Positions 35,551 to 45,281 are shown, counted from the first letter of the stretch. The stretch is DNA of 64,000 nucleotides from Phyllobacterium myrsinacearum (GCF_014138285.1 NZ_JACGXN010000001.1:919314-983313); one strand, 5' to 3'. Translations and numbers: made by a program. Notes: generated from the sequence alone by a model not told the origin.

Positions 35551-36834
35551 TCATTTCTTGCGCGTCAGCTTGGACAAGACTGAAGAGAGCCCCGGCTTCT
35601 TCTTGGCCTTCAGTTCGAGCCGACCCGTCAGGATATGGGCAATCTCATTGATGTTCTGGACAATCGCATTGGCAGAATCCGTCTCAGCCAGCATTCGTCC
35701 ATTATTGGCTGCGTTTCCAAACAGCGCCGGTTCGAACGGGATCACGCCGAGCGGCGCAATACCCAGCGGACTGCAGAAATCTGCTGGCGCAATCTCCGGC
35801 CGCTTGGGAATTCCCACCTGATTGAGAATGAGCCGTGGCGGCCCGTCATTGGGCCGCAACTGTTTCAAGGTATCGAGCAGATTTTTGGTGTTGCGCAGAT
35901 TTGCGAGCTCGGGCGAAGCAACAATGACGATTTCATCTGCCCGCGCCAGCGTTGTCCGGGTCCAGCCATTCCAGGTGTGCGGAATATCCAGAACCACATG
36001 TGGAACGGAGCGCTGCGCAACATCGATCAGATGGGCGAAAGAATCCTCGCGAAAATCGAACACACGATCGAGCGTCGATGGTGCCGCCAGCAGTGACAGA
36101 TTTTCCGCACATTGGGCGAGGAGCCGGTCGAGGTAAACATCATCAATGCGTTCGGGTGAGAAGACTGCCTCGGCAATGCCCTGAGGCGGATCCTGATCGA
36201 AGTTGATATTGGCGGTGCCATAGGGCAGATCCATGTCTGCTATGACGACTTCATTTTTGAAAAGAGACGAGATTGACCAAGCTATATTATGCGCCAGGGT
36301 TGAAGCGCCTACGCCCCCTTTGGCACCAATGAATGCAATGGAGTTTCCCAGTGGCTTGGCATCGGGATCGACAAAGAGGCCGCCGATCACGCCAACGATG
36401 TCGGCCAGATCGATCGGTGCGACCATGTATTCAGAAATGCCGTTGCGCAAAAGTTCGCGGTAAAGCCAGACATCGTTGTAGTGACCGATGATGACAACCT
36501 TGGTGCTTGGGTCGCACACTTCCGAAAGCGCTGTCAGCCGTTCCAGCATATCACGTGGCGCAGCCGATGATTCCAGCAGAATGAGATTGGGTGTCGGCAT
36601 CGTCTGGAAGAGTTCGACGGCGCTGTCTACACCACCCATGTGCAGTTGGGCGTGGGTTTTCGCCATGCGGCGATCTTCGCTTGCCCGCGATATTTGCTTT
36701 GCAATGGCATCCGTTTCGCAAAATGCCTGGATCGATATGCGGGGAATAGGCCGATAAGCGTGAAGCCTCGTCCCGGCAGGACGTTCGCCGCCATCTTCGA
36801 ACTGATTCTCTGTTTCAAAGGCCAACTGGCTCAT
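35551..36834 (-). CDS. cpaE: CpaE/TadZ pilus-localising ATPase
   Basis: This 427-residue protein combines an N-terminal receiver-like domain (about 30-150, with MPTPNLILLESSA and VVIIGHYNDVWLYRELLRNGISEYMVAP) with a MinD/ParA-type ATPase. The deviant Walker A is IGAKGGVGASTLAHN, and Asp residues are in VIADMDLPYGTANINF and VVLDIPHTWN. CpaE places the pilus machinery at a cell pole in relatives. It lies between cpaD and cpaF in the cpa operon. Confidence 0.93.
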   Translation of the reverse strand: MSQLAFETENQFEDGGERPAGTRLHAYRPIPRISIQAFCETDAIAKQISRASEDRRMAKTHAQLHMGGVDSAVELFQTMPTPNLILLESSAAPRDMLERLTALSEVCDPSTKVVIIGHYNDVWLYRELLRNGISEYMVAPIDLADIVGVIGGLFVDPDAKPLGNSIAFIGAKGGVGASTLAHNIAWSISSLFKNEVVIADMDLPYGTANINFDQDPPQGIAEAVFSPERIDDVYLDRLLAQCAENLSLLAAPSTLDRVFDFREDSFAHLIDVAQRSVPHVVLDIPHTWNGWTRTTLARADEIVIVASPELANLRNTKNLLDTLKQLRPNDGPPRLILNQVGIPKRPEIAPADFCSPLGIAPLGVIPFEPALFGNAANNGRMLAETDSANAIVQNINEIAHILTGRLELKAKKKPGLSSVLSKLTRKK

Positions 36835-36871
36835 CTTAGCATTCCGCTTTTCGAAGAAAGGGTATGGATCT

Positions 36872-37567
36872 CTAGTAGTTCACGTCCTGTGTCTGCACAG
36901 GGGTCGGCGCAGGAGCTTTCCTATATTCATCGATGACGAATCCGCGGCGTTCCGCATCAATTGAAGTCATCGCTCTTGGTCCAAGCAAATCAGCAGGGTT
37001 GGCGATCTGGGCCGCCAGATTGTTCTGGCTGGCACAGCCGAAATTGGCGTAGTGCTTGTTATCTGCCGTATCCAGAATATCTTTGGGCCACTTGCCACAG
37101 GGTCCCGTCGATGCGGTCATGGCAGAGTATGACAGGCGAATGGGCGCTGATTCATCAGGATCAGCCTGATAGCGTTCGCTGGATATATTGAACGGCTTTA
37201 CACCGCTCTTTCGCAGAGTAGCGACAATATCATCGCGCAGTCTGGTTGCTGCACGTTCGTTGGGGGTTCCCGATGGCAGCAGGATATGAATGACGCCAGA
37301 CCCATTGGCGTGATAATTGGCAAGCACATTCTGAACGATGCTGCGCTGTGTAATCGACAATCTGTTGTCCGCATGGCCAACCGGAATATCCGCGACCTGC
37401 TCCTTTTCGGAGATGACGATGGGATGATTGGTCCGATAATCATCGGGAATGCTACCCACGGATCCATTGCGATCGGCACAACCCGCAAGAAGAGCGATCG
37501 CAAGAAGAGCAAGCACCGGCTTCATGCGTATGGATTTATTATCTGACATGGACGCGTCCTTGCTCAT
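36872..37567 (-). CDS. cpaD: CpaD-family pilus lipoprotein
   Basis: This 231-residue protein has a signal peptide with lipobox (KPVLALLAIALLAGCADRN) after a basic leader. The mature CpaD domain has DDYRTNHPIVISEKEQVADIPV, a peptidoglycan/OmpA-like middle and FGCASQNNLAAQIANPADLLGPRA at the C-terminus, the most recognisable signature. It anchors or stabilises the CpaC secretin in the outer membrane. The start at 37567 overlaps the cpaC TGA (ATGA); an internal ATG before KPVLA is a plausible true start, since the first 14 residues lie ahead of the signal peptide. Confidence 0.9.
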   Translation of the reverse strand: MSKDASMSDNKSIRMKPVLALLAIALLAGCADRNGSVGSIPDDYRTNHPIVISEKEQVADIPVGHADNRLSITQRSIVQNVLANYHANGSGVIHILLPSGTPNERAATRLRDDIVATLRKSGVKPFNISSERYQADPDESAPIRLSYSAMTASTGPCGKWPKDILDTADNKHYANFGCASQNNLAAQIANPADLLGPRAMTSIDAERRGFVIDEYRKAPAPTPVQTQDVNY

Positions 37568-39156
37568 TTGTAGATGTATCCAACAACGCCTTCATAGCGT
37601 CCGGTCGGTGCGGCGGCAGCTTTGGTGCCATAGACGCGATTGACTTTGCCGAGAAACATTCCCGAAGCATCATCTGCGGGATTGAGGTTGTCGTCGGGAC
37701 GGGCCAGCGCAGTGCGAGCGACCGGGCGCACCAAATACGGGGTAATGATGATGACGAGCTCGCTTTCGTTTCGCACGAACTCACGGCTGCGGAACAGCGT
37801 TCCCAGGATCGGGATTTTCGACATCCCCGGCAACCCCGAGATAGCAGCGCGGTTTTCATCCCGCATCAGCCCTGCAATCATCATCGAGCCGCCCGAGGGC
37901 AATTCAACAGTGGTGTCAGCCAAACGCTTGCGCAAGGAAATCAGATTGGTTGACGGCGCAGTGCTCCGGCCACTAAGCCCGTCGGAACCCGCACTGAGAC
38001 TGATAGATCCTTCCATCGTGGGTTCAGAAACCGATGTCCGAACCTTCAGGCTTATTCGGCCCGGGGAAAGCACAATCGGAACGAATTCCAGGCCAATGCC
38101 ATATTCCACTTTCGATATGTCATAACTTGATCGCTCGACACCAGTTTTTGAGTTTTCCGAGACCGTTTGGCCGGTAATCAAATTATACTCGCCGCCAACC
38201 TTGAACGTTGCCTGTTCGCCTGAAATCGCCGTGAGTGACGGCTCGGCCAAGGTTTTCATCACACCAGCCGCTTCCATTGCGTTGATGTAGGAGTCGATTG
38301 TTGCGCTGCCGATCGACAACGGGATGGAAGCGCCTGACGTACTCAACGATTTACCGACAAGTGAAGCGATATTCTCGGAACTGAACAAGATACCATCAGA
38401 CTTAGTGGAACCGATAAGATTGACGCCCAATTGCTTCATGACTGTGCGGCTGACTTCCGCCACGGTAACTTTCAGTGTTACCTGATCTTCACCGGCAATC
38501 TGAATGAGATTGACGATCTTGCTCTTCTGGCGTTGTTCTTCCGAGTCACCGATAACGACGCTGGTACCCTTGCCGCTGCTCACGGCATTCTGCGAATACT
38601 GTCCTGTTGTCGCTTCACCGCCCGTCACCAGCAGCGTCGCAAGATCAGTGGCCCGCTTGGCGTCCAGGGGGGTCTGCACTGTTCCCGTCAAAATGACGTT
38701 GTCGTTAAGCAGCTCAACCTTGATATCCGAATCCGGAATGTATTTTTTGAGGCTGCCTTCGAGACCGGCAACATCCCGTTCGATCACCAGATCAAAGCTT
38801 GCGAGCTGCTCGCCATTTGGACCGAAAACGAAAATATTTGTCTGACCGACCTGCTTTCCAAAGAGATAGATGCGGCGGGCTGTGCGCGTCACGGCGTCTG
38901 CTACGGATGGATTAGCGACAAGAATGTCATAAGCATCAGCTGGAAGATCGACAACAAGTGATTTGTTGAGCGAAAGGTTGATTGTCTTCGAGGCGCCTTG
39001 GCCTTGATTCAGTTTGACAACATTGCTTTCTGCAACGGCCGCTGTCTGGATTGGCAGAAGGGCAACGCTACAGCCGGCTGCGATGAGACCGGCCCTCCAA
39101 TATCGGGAAAGGCGATTGTCAGATTTGCCCGCCGTGACGATTGATCCGATCCCCAT
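37564..39156 (-). CDS. cpaC: CpaC/RcpA-type outer-membrane secretin
   Basis: This 530-residue secretin forms the outer-membrane pore of the Flp pilus. A signal peptide (RAGLIAAGCSVALLPIQTAAVA) is followed by the pil_N domain (LNKSLVVDLPADAYDILVANPSVADAV), a BON-type region (SDIKVELLNDNVILTGTV), and the secretin core with VTLKVTVAEVSRTVMKQLG, PSLTAISGEQATFKVGGEY and LPSGGSMMIAGLMRDENR. The start at 39156 is one base after the cpaB stop. It is longer than some RcpA proteins because of the Ser-rich insert near 380-400. Confidence 0.95.
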   Translation of the reverse strand: MGIGSIVTAGKSDNRLSRYWRAGLIAAGCSVALLPIQTAAVAESNVVKLNQGQGASKTINLSLNKSLVVDLPADAYDILVANPSVADAVTRTARRIYLFGKQVGQTNIFVFGPNGEQLASFDLVIERDVAGLEGSLKKYIPDSDIKVELLNDNVILTGTVQTPLDAKRATDLATLLVTGGEATTGQYSQNAVSSGKGTSVVIGDSEEQRQKSKIVNLIQIAGEDQVTLKVTVAEVSRTVMKQLGVNLIGSTKSDGILFSSENIASLVGKSLSTSGASIPLSIGSATIDSYINAMEAAGVMKTLAEPSLTAISGEQATFKVGGEYNLITGQTVSENSKTGVERSSYDISKVEYGIGLEFVPIVLSPGRISLKVRTSVSEPTMEGSISLSAGSDGLSGRSTAPSTNLISLRKRLADTTVELPSGGSMMIAGLMRDENRAAISGLPGMSKIPILGTLFRSREFVRNESELVIIITPYLVRPVARTALARPDDNLNPADDASGMFLGKVNRVYGTKAAAAPTGRYEGVVGYIYK

Positions 39157-39157
39157 T

Positions 39158-39961
39158 TTATTTGCGCCCCAATATTTCAGTGACTGTTCCGGATTTGATG
39201 AGTTTCACATTCCCGGCCCGGCCCGGTGAGTTGACGAGATATTCGGCGCCCGGGCCTGTTGGCTCCTGTGCGTCCTGCAGGGATCTCAGCACCAGCGTCA
39301 TGCGGCTCGCCATTTGCTGCGCTACCGCCAATATTTCTGCCTGTTGCGGGGTCAGTTCGAGGGTCGCGGTCGAGCCCAGTTTGTTTTTCTGGCCGGTCTC
39401 GTCCTCCTGAATCGTTTGATCGATGGCGAGAACGCGGACATTGCTCAGGATGGTTTCCGTGGCAAATTGCTTTTGCTCGCCGTCCACCTGGCGGATCATG
39501 ATGACGTCAACATAATCATTAGGCAGGATGAAGCCGCCAGCAGAGGTATCAGCCGCGATCTGCGTCGCCACCGCCCGCATTCCGGCCGGTAGTTGCGCCG
39601 ACATAAAACTCTGACCTTTGCCAATCAGCTTTGCTTCGCGGATCGGTTCTCCCGGGAATATCTGCAGCCGGACAGTGGATCCGCGCAGTTCCTCCTCGGC
39701 CTGTGGTCGTTCTGACCGTTTGATGTAACCATCGGCCAGTGCCGACACGGGCCAGGGCTGCCAGCGCATCTGGTTTTGCATTTCAGCACCAACACCAAGA
39801 CCGTCGGTGGCAACCAGTACGTCCTGGAGTTCAATCTGCGGGGGCGGGGGGGCGACGGCTTCAACGACCGGTGCATCAGGCTTCATGGTCGTTGCGATGT
39901 AGCCAGCCGTACCGGCAGCCGTTATCGCCACGATGAGAATAACAACGCGTGCCTTTTGCAT
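39158..39961 (-). CDS. cpaB: CpaB/RcpC pilus assembly protein
   Basis: This 267-residue protein has an N-terminal membrane span (QKARVVILIVAITAAGTAGYIA) and a periplasmic SAF domain (about 45-120, with VLVATDGLGVGAEM and GEPIREAKLIGKGQ), then the RcpC-like C-terminal domain with LPAGMRAVATQIAADTSAGGFILPNDYVDVI. CpaB is thought to bind peptidoglycan and stabilise the secretin. The start is the ATG at 39961, because GGGG sits ten bases upstream; a TTG four codons earlier is less likely. The 185-base gap to cpaA, AT-rich and free of ORFs, may hold a separate promoter for cpaB-tadC. Confidence 0.92.
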   Translation of the reverse strand: MQKARVVILIVAITAAGTAGYIATTMKPDAPVVEAVAPPPPQIELQDVLVATDGLGVGAEMQNQMRWQPWPVSALADGYIKRSERPQAEEELRGSTVRLQIFPGEPIREAKLIGKGQSFMSAQLPAGMRAVATQIAADTSAGGFILPNDYVDVIMIRQVDGEQKQFATETILSNVRVLAIDQTIQEDETGQKNKLGSTATLELTPQQAEILAVAQQMASRMTLVLRSLQDAQEPTGPGAEYLVNSPGRAGNVKLIKSGTVTEILGRK

Positions 39962-40146
39962 CGATGACCCCAATAGACTTTTGTCTAATTACCCAGGGTT
40001 GCACCTTGACTTGGCAATCGTGTAATTATGGTTAACACTTTACTTAAAAAGACAAAAAACGACAGTCACTATGTAGTTGTTTGTGCCGTCTTCATTGGAG
40101 GGCTGCCGTTTCAGCTACGAAACAACAAAGAGATAACTGCAAACTG

Positions 40147-40671
40147 TTAAACGTGAGCCAGTCTGCCCACGACCCACATGCACATGGGCGACGATGGAAA
40201 CACCAGAAAGCCTGCGGCTCCGAGAGCGACCCCATAGGGCACACCTTCGTTCTTTTGTGCCAATCGATGCATGAACTCAAACCGTCCGGCGTAGACGATT
40301 GCCACGTGCGAGCTCCGATATCTGAGGATCGCCAGGGTTAAAGCACCACCAAGCAGCGACAGAATGAGCAGATAGCCTGCCAGTTCCATGTTCCAGCCTA
40401 TCCAGACTGCAGTTGCAGTCATGAGTTTTGCATCCCCGCCGCCCATTGTTCCAGTTGCAAACAGCAGGAATGTGACGGCAAGAACGGCGGCACCCGCCGC
40501 AAAATGCAGGCCATAAATATCCCACGGCATTCCCGTCAAAGGGGCCAGCATAGCAAAAGACAGGAGCAGTATGATCGAGACGCGATTTTGGATCGTCATC
40601 GACAAGAGGTCGGATACGCCAGCAAAAGCCATCGCAAAGGGAAACACGATCAATATTGCCGCTTCGATCAT
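40147..40671 (-). CDS. cpaA: CpaA/TadV prepilin peptidase
   Basis: This 174-residue aspartic protease of the type IV prepilin peptidase family has six membrane segments and no methylase domain. The catalytic aspartates are Asp22 in FAGVSDLLSMTIQNR and the GxGD-like GTMGGGDAKLM. It cleaves the Flp prepilin and the TadE-type pseudopilins after their Gly residue. A GGAG site precedes the ATG. It follows the flp pilin gene by 49 bases and precedes cpaB by about 185. Confidence 0.92.
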   Translation of the reverse strand: MIEAAILIVFPFAMAFAGVSDLLSMTIQNRVSIILLLSFAMLAPLTGMPWDIYGLHFAAGAAVLAVTFLLFATGTMGGGDAKLMTATAVWIGWNMELAGYLLILSLLGGALTLAILRYRSSHVAIVYAGRFEFMHRLAQKNEGVPYGVALGAAGFLVFPSSPMCMWVVGRLAHV

Positions 40672-40720
40672 CGCGTCATTACTCCAAGACTGGCATCAAA
40701 GCCATTTCCACGCTTGAAGA

Positions 40721-40927
40721 TCATTTGGTAGCGTCCGAAACTCTGGTCGAAACACCCTCATAGGTGGCATTCAGGGCGGTTCCGAGTGTCCCAGCACCAG
40801 CCACGATCCCAATAGAGATGATGGCCGCAATCAGAGCATACTCGATGGCTGTTGCTCCGGACTTGTTCCGCGGAAAGCCAGTGAAAGCATTATCACCTGA
40901 CTCTGCGAGATGTTTTGGACTGAGCAT
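40721..40927 (-). CDS. flp: Flp/Fap-type pilin
   Basis: This 68-residue pilin is processed at KSG|ATAIEYALIAA: the cleavage-site Gly and the Glu5-Tyr6 pair of mature Flp pilins are present, and a single hydrophobic stretch follows (IAAIISIGIVAGAGTLG). The prepeptide is about 25 residues. The start at 40927 has a GGGGGA site; the longer frame to 40954 adds a leader that lacks one. It opens the minus-strand pilus cluster, and its upstream region is shared with the divergent pil_N gene. Confidence 0.93.
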   Translation of the reverse strand: MLSPKHLAESGDNAFTGFPRNKSGATAIEYALIAAIISIGIVAGAGTLGTALNATYEGVSTRVSDATK

Positions 40928-41205
40928 TGTGATCCCCCGCATTTCTATTGCCATTCATTATGGCCATCTTTGCAACGTGGCATGCTTGGAGATTATCCAT
41001 GACGGATTGCTTTCATCTTAAAAAAGACCGTTACGAAAAGATGAAGTTGTGGTCTAAAATTGCCCCTTTTCGTGCCCGATCTTGTGGTGCGGCGACGAAT
41101 AGGGCCGACACTCAAAATTATACTTAATGACTGGTGCACTGATTTAAGCCTTCTTTCACCAATCACAGGCATGGTTCCTTCAACGATTTTTCGAAGGGCA
41201 TTCCC

Positions 41206-41646
41206 ATGGTTCGACATAATGACCGGCGTATCCGTCAGCGCGGAGTAATCAGCATGCTGGCGGCCATGATCGCACTGTCCGGCGTAACGCTGGCCGGCGC
41301 TGACACCGGCATACATGTCGTCATGAATCAGGCAACCGTACTGAAGCTGGCCCGGCCGGCCGATACCGTGGTGGTCGGTGACCCCGAGATAGCAGATGCT
41401 GTCGTGAAGGATTCAAGAACAGTGGTGCTGACCGGCAAGGGTTTCGGGATGACCAATATCGTCATCATGGATGCCGATGGCGGCGCCATTGTCGATGACC
41501 AGGTTCTTGTCAGCCGTAGCGTTTCGAACACCGTGCGGGTTTACCGCCGCGCCGCTGTCCAAACTCTTTCCTGCTCTCCCTTCTGCGAGACATCACAGAA
41601 GACCGCCGCCGAGACGAAATCCGATACGGAAATTGGCGGCAACTGA
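41206..41646 (+). CDS. stand-alone pilus pil_N-domain protein
   Basis: This 146-residue exported protein has a signal peptide (RQRGVISMLAAMIALSGVTLAGA) and a domain similar to the pil_N part of secretins: MNQATVLKLARPADTVVVGDPEIADAVVKDSRTVVLTGKGFGMTNIVIMDADG. The C-terminal tail carries two cysteines (SCSPFC). The same domain opens CpaC encoded 2 kb away, so it may interact with the secretin ring or peptidoglycan. It is divergent from flp across about 280 bases and precedes two TadE-type genes, which supports a pilus role. Confidence 0.85.
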   Translation: MVRHNDRRIRQRGVISMLAAMIALSGVTLAGADTGIHVVMNQATVLKLARPADTVVVGDPEIADAVVKDSRTVVLTGKGFGMTNIVIMDADGGAIVDDQVLVSRSVSNTVRVYRRAAVQTLSCSPFCETSQKTAAETKSDTEIGGN

Positions 41647-41784
41647 TATTCTTAGGCATGAACTCGCGTCAAAGTTGAGAAAGTGTGAATTAGCTCATCA
41701 CAATTTGCATCTGCCTTCAAACGAGATTCTAACATCTGGCTGATAGAGCTTTGTCCGTTGCAGAGATACGGAGAAGGACAATCC

Positions 41785-42381
41785 ATGCCGCGGGGAGCTG
41801 TTAGAGTTGAAGCGCATGAAGATTCCGGTCTTTCGAGGCCGGCACGCGCTGTCCGCAAGCCCACGATATTGTCGCGGTTCCGTAAAAGTAATCGCGGTAC
41901 AGTCGCGATTGAGTTTGCGCTGATCGCTCTCCCCTTCTTTCTCCTCATCTTTGGTGTGATCGAGGTCAGCCTGAGCTTCACGGCAGAGCAGGTGATGTCC
42001 AACGCTGTTGACGACATTTCACGCCAGCTGCGAACCGGCCAGCTGAAACCCGGCGATGTAAGTGGCAGCAAGTTAAAAACGCTCGTTTGCGATCAATTGT
42101 TCATGGCGGAGGCAAGCTGCCCGGATCTCGTCGTTGATTTACAGACATACCCGACGTTCAAAGCCGTCCCAACGACTATTCCCCTCACGTCCGACCGGGA
42201 TGTCGATACGACCGGATTCAAGAATTCTCCCGGCGGGGCAGGCACCATCAATCAGTTGCGGGCCTTTTATCGATGGCCCATCCTTACAGATGTGATGAAG
42301 GCACGCATTGAGAGCACAAAAGGACAAGGCAAGACCCTGCTTTTCTCCACTACGACCTGGCAAAATGAGCCTTATCTGTGA
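41785..42381 (+). CDS. tadE: TadE-type pseudopilin
   Basis: This 198-residue protein has an N-terminal cytosolic segment (about 40 residues), then the prepilin-like site RG|TVAIEFALIALPFFLLIFGVIEV (the Glu5 of mature pseudopilins is present) and an exported domain. CpaA is the likely peptidase. The start at 41785 follows GGAGAAGG; an upstream TTG in the same frame has no such site. The stop overlaps the start of the next TadE-type gene (GTGA). TadE and its paralogue form minor components of the Flp pilus. Confidence 0.85.
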   Translation: MPRGAVRVEAHEDSGLSRPARAVRKPTILSRFRKSNRGTVAIEFALIALPFFLLIFGVIEVSLSFTAEQVMSNAVDDISRQLRTGQLKPGDVSGSKLKTLVCDQLFMAEASCPDLVVDLQTYPTFKAVPTTIPLTSDRDVDTTGFKNSPGGAGTINQLRAFYRWPILTDVMKARIESTKGQGKTLLFSTTTWQNEPYL

Positions 42382-43049
42382 TTGACGCCCGATCTTCCAA
42401 ACGTTTCTTGTCTTCAGCGAAAGTCCAAGCCATGCAGCCGTGTCTAAAACTGCTCACAATCGCAAGCATGTCGAAGGCTTCCCTGGCGTCTTTCCTAAGA
42501 GATCGACGTGGGGTGGCGGCATTGGAATTCGCATTGATCGCACCGGTAATGCTCCTGCTTTTTCTTGGTATCGTTGAAGTGACTAACGGTTTTGACGTCA
42601 ATAAAAAACTTGCTCGCGCGGGCACAATGGTCGGGGATTTGGTCACGCAGCAGCAATCCATCGCAAAAGAGAAGGTTGCCGATATCATGGAAATTGCGAC
42701 CTCGGTCCTCTTGCCGTATCAACGCGACCTGCCCAAAATTACGGTGACATCCATCAATGTCGATAAGGATGGCAAAGCTACTGTTGGATGGTCCCTGCGC
42801 AAACAAGGTCAGACCATTTCAACGCCCTATACAAGTAATAGTGCAATTGGCATTGACCCCAATCTGCAGATTCCGGATTCAACGTTTGTCCGTGTTGAAA
42901 TGAGCATCTCCTATATTCCGCTCATTGCCTGGACAATGAAGGATCCCGTCACCACCTCGTTAGGTACCAGTGGCACAGGGATCGCCATGTCCAAGATGCT
43001 CCATGGCCAGGCGCGTCAGGGCAAAGGAGTCGTTTGCACCAATTGCTGA
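42378..43049 (+). CDS. second TadE-type pseudopilin
   Basis: This 223-residue protein has the site RRG|VAALEFALIAPVMLLLFLGIVEV and an exported domain, similar in layout to the preceding TadE. The start is a GTG at 42378 overlapping the upstream TGA. An ATG at 42468 (MSKASLASFLRDRRG) would give a more typical length of 193 residues; its ribosome-binding site is poor, so the longer form is annotated and the start is uncertain. It may be the TadG-position pseudopilin, but the von Willebrand-like domain of TadG is missing. Confidence 0.8.
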   Translation: MIDARSSKRFLSSAKVQAMQPCLKLLTIASMSKASLASFLRDRRGVAALEFALIAPVMLLLFLGIVEVTNGFDVNKKLARAGTMVGDLVTQQQSIAKEKVADIMEIATSVLLPYQRDLPKITVTSINVDKDGKATVGWSLRKQGQTISTPYTSNSAIGIDPNLQIPDSTFVRVEMSISYIPLIAWTMKDPVTTSLGTSGTGIAMSKMLHGQARQGKGVVCTNC

Positions 43050-43096
43050 TACGCAAAAGTCGGCCTTAAAACGCGCCGTTCAATTGACCTGAGCAC

Positions 43097-43156
43097 ATGA
43101 TGTTTGTCATCGGCTTCAGTTTCACCTATCTGTGGGTGCTGGTTCTGATGGAGTAA
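43097..43156 (+). CDS. 19-residue hydrophobic mini-ORF ahead of deoB
   Basis: A short frame starting MMFVIGFSFTYLWVLVLME is almost fully hydrophobic and would form one membrane span. It ends three bases before the deoB ATG, so deoB would be translationally coupled to it. The deoB ribosome-binding site (GGAGTAAGG) overlaps its last codons and stop. Its own ribosome-binding site is unclear (GAGC), so translation is not proven. It may be a micro-membrane protein or a leader. Confidence 0.35.
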   Translation: MMFVIGFSFTYLWVLVLME

Positions 43157-43159
43157 GGC

Positions 43160-44395
43160 ATGTCTCGCGCTTTTCTTTTTGTGCTCGATTCTTTTGGCAT
43201 AGGCGGCGCGCCCGATGCAGCAGCTTTCGGCGACACCGGCTCCACGACGCTGGGGCATATTGTGGAAGCATGTGCAGACGGCCGTGGAGACAAGGACGGT
43301 TTGCGGTCCGGCCCCCTCGCCCTGCCCCAGATGGCTACGCTGGGCCTTTTTCACGCGGCCAATCTTGCGTCTGATCTTGAGATTCCCGCTGACGTAACCG
43401 ACCCTGTCGGATTGTGGGGAGCAGCGGAAGAAGTTTCCAACGGTAAGGATACACCATCAGGACATTGGGAGATCGCCGGTGTTCCTGTCCACTTCAACTG
43501 GGGTTACTTCCCGCAAACCATCCCGACCTTTCCCGATACGCTGGTCGCCGAGGCCATGCGTCTTGCCAGTCTGCCGGGTATTCTGGGCAACAAACATGCT
43601 TCCGGAACCGAGATTATCGAGGAGTGCGGAGAAGAACACATCAGCAGCGGCAAGCCGATTTTCTATACATCAACGGATTCGGTGATCCAGATCGCCGCGC
43701 ACGAACAGCACTTCGGCCTCGACCGCCTCTATAAGCTTTGCGAGATCGTTCGCGAGCTGGTCGATCCACTGAACATTGGCCGCGTGATCGCACGGCCATT
43801 TGTGGGTGAGAGCAAGGACAATTTCGAGCGCACCGGTAACCGCCGCGACTATTCCGTACCGCCACCGGAGCTCACTTTGCTCGACAGGCTTACCGACGCG
43901 GGCCACAAAGTCATTGCCATCGGCAAGATCGCGGACATTTATGCACACAAGGGCATATCCCAGGTGCGCAAGGCCAATGGCAATATGGCGCTCTTCGAAG
44001 AGACCCTGATTGCGATGGATGACGCACAGGACGGCGATCTGGTATTTACCAACTTTGTCGATTTCGACATGCTGTTCGGACACCGCCGTGACGTACCTGG
44101 CTACGCCGCCGCTCTCGAAGCCTTCGATCGCCGCCTGCCTGAGGCCTTGGCAAAGCTGCGTACCGGTGACCTCCTCATACTGACTGCCGATCATGGCTGC
44201 GACCCGACCTTCAGGGGGACAGACCACACGCGCGAACGTGTTCCAGTTCTCTGTTTCGGGCCAGATCTTCCGCACGGGTCCCTCGGTATCCGCCCGACCT
44301 TTGCCGATATTGGCGAGACCATTGCTGCGCATCTTGGCATTGCATCAGGGCCGCACGGGAAAAGCTTTCTGAGAGGCACCGCATCCCATGCCTGA
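43160..44395 (+). CDS. deoB: phosphopentomutase
   Basis: This 411-residue alkaline-phosphatase-superfamily enzyme interconverts ribose 1-phosphate and ribose 5-phosphate in nucleoside breakdown. The N-terminus [19 protein letters not shown] carries the first metal-binding aspartate; [13 protein letters not shown] carries the phosphorylated Thr region; the late [18 protein letters not shown] and [20 protein letters not shown] carry further metal ligands. Length is normal. It overlaps mutM by eight bases, so co-expression is likely. Confidence 0.96.
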   Translation: MSRAFLFVLDSFGIGGAPDAAAFGDTGSTTLGHIVEACADGRGDKDGLRSGPLALPQMATLGLFHAANLASDLEIPADVTDPVGLWGAAEEVSNGKDTPSGHWEIAGVPVHFNWGYFPQTIPTFPDTLVAEAMRLASLPGILGNKHASGTEIIEECGEEHISSGKPIFYTSTDSVIQIAAHEQHFGLDRLYKLCEIVRELVDPLNIGRVIARPFVGESKDNFERTGNRRDYSVPPPELTLLDRLTDAGHKVIAIGKIADIYAHKGISQVRKANGNMALFEETLIAMDDAQDGDLVFTNFVDFDMLFGHRRDVPGYAAALEAFDRRLPEALAKLRTGDLLILTADHGCDPTFRGTDHTRERVPVLCFGPDLPHGSLGIRPTFADIGETIAAHLGIASGPHGKSFLRGTASHA

Positions 44396-45281
44396 ACTTC
44401 CTGAAGTTGAAACCGTGCGGCGCGGGCTGCAACCCTTTATGGAGGGCGCAACCATTGCACATGTCGAGCAACGCAGACCAGATTTGCGTTTCCCCTTTCC
44501 GGACCGGTTTGCTGAACGACTGACCGGACGCATCATCAACTCGCTGGAGCGCCGGGCAAAGTATCTCATCGTGCATCTTGATGACGGTTTGGGACTGATC
44601 AGTCATCTCGGCATGTCAGGATCCTATCGCATCGAACAGGATGCGGAGCAGACAGCACCGGGTGTGTTCCACCACGAGCGGTCAAGAAACACGACTCATG
44701 ATCATGTGGTAATCCATGTGGAATCAAAGGACCGGATCAAAAGCCGCATCATCTATAATGATCCGCGCCGTTTCGGGTTCATGCTGTTTGCCGAACCGGG
44801 GATGCTCAATACACACAAGCTGATTCAGGATCTCGGTATCGAGCCGACAGGCAACCGGTTGGATGGGGCATTGCTGGCCAAGCTGTTCGAGAACAAGAAT
44901 GCCCCGTTGAAGGCGGCCTTGCTCGACCAGAAGTTGATTGCAGGCCTGGGCAATATCTATGTCTGCGAAGCGCTATGGCGTGCCGAACTGTCGCCTCTGC
45001 GGGTGGCGGGAACCATTGCTGGAGAAAGTGGTGGTCCAACCCTTATGGCGGATCGGCTTGCCACGTCCGTTCGTTCGGTCATATCAGATGCGATCGCAGC
45101 CGGCGGCTCCAGCCTGAAAGACTATCGGCAGGCTGATGGAGAGCTTGGCTATTTCCAGCATTCATTTTCTGTCTACGACCGCGAAGGTGAGCCTTGCCCG
45201 CGTCCCGCCTGTGATGGCACGATAGCGCGTATCGTCCAAAGCGGGCGATCGACATTTTTCTGCCCGATCTGCCAGCATTAG
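44388..45281 (+). CDS. mutM: formamidopyrimidine-DNA glycosylase
   Basis: This 297-residue DNA repair enzyme removes 8-oxoguanine and related lesions and nicks the strand. The N-terminal [13 protein letters not shown] supplies Pro2 as the nucleophile and the catalytic Glu; the H2TH domain includes [26 protein letters not shown]; the C-terminal zinc finger has [15 protein letters not shown]...CPIC. It overlaps deoB by eight bases, and the enoyl-CoA hydratase gene follows after 13 bases. Confidence 0.97.
   Translation: MPELPEVETVRRGLQPFMEGATIAHVEQRRPDLRFPFPDRFAERLTGRIINSLERRAKYLIVHLDDGLGLISHLGMSGSYRIEQDAEQTAPGVFHHERSRNTTHDHVVIHVESKDRIKSRIIYNDPRRFGFMLFAEPGMLNTHKLIQDLGIEPTGNRLDGALLAKLFENKNAPLKAALLDQKLIAGLGNIYVCEALWRAELSPLRVAGTIAGESGGPTLMADRLATSVRSVISDAIAAGGSSLKDYRQADGELGYFQHSFSVYDREGEPCPRPACDGTIARIVQSGRSTFFCPICQH

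Noticed and set aside
40928-41205. A sigma-54 promoter or full CtrA site in the flp/pil_N divergent region.
   Set aside because: TGGCATG-CTTG and several TTAA pairs occur but spacing or core bases do not fit the consensus.
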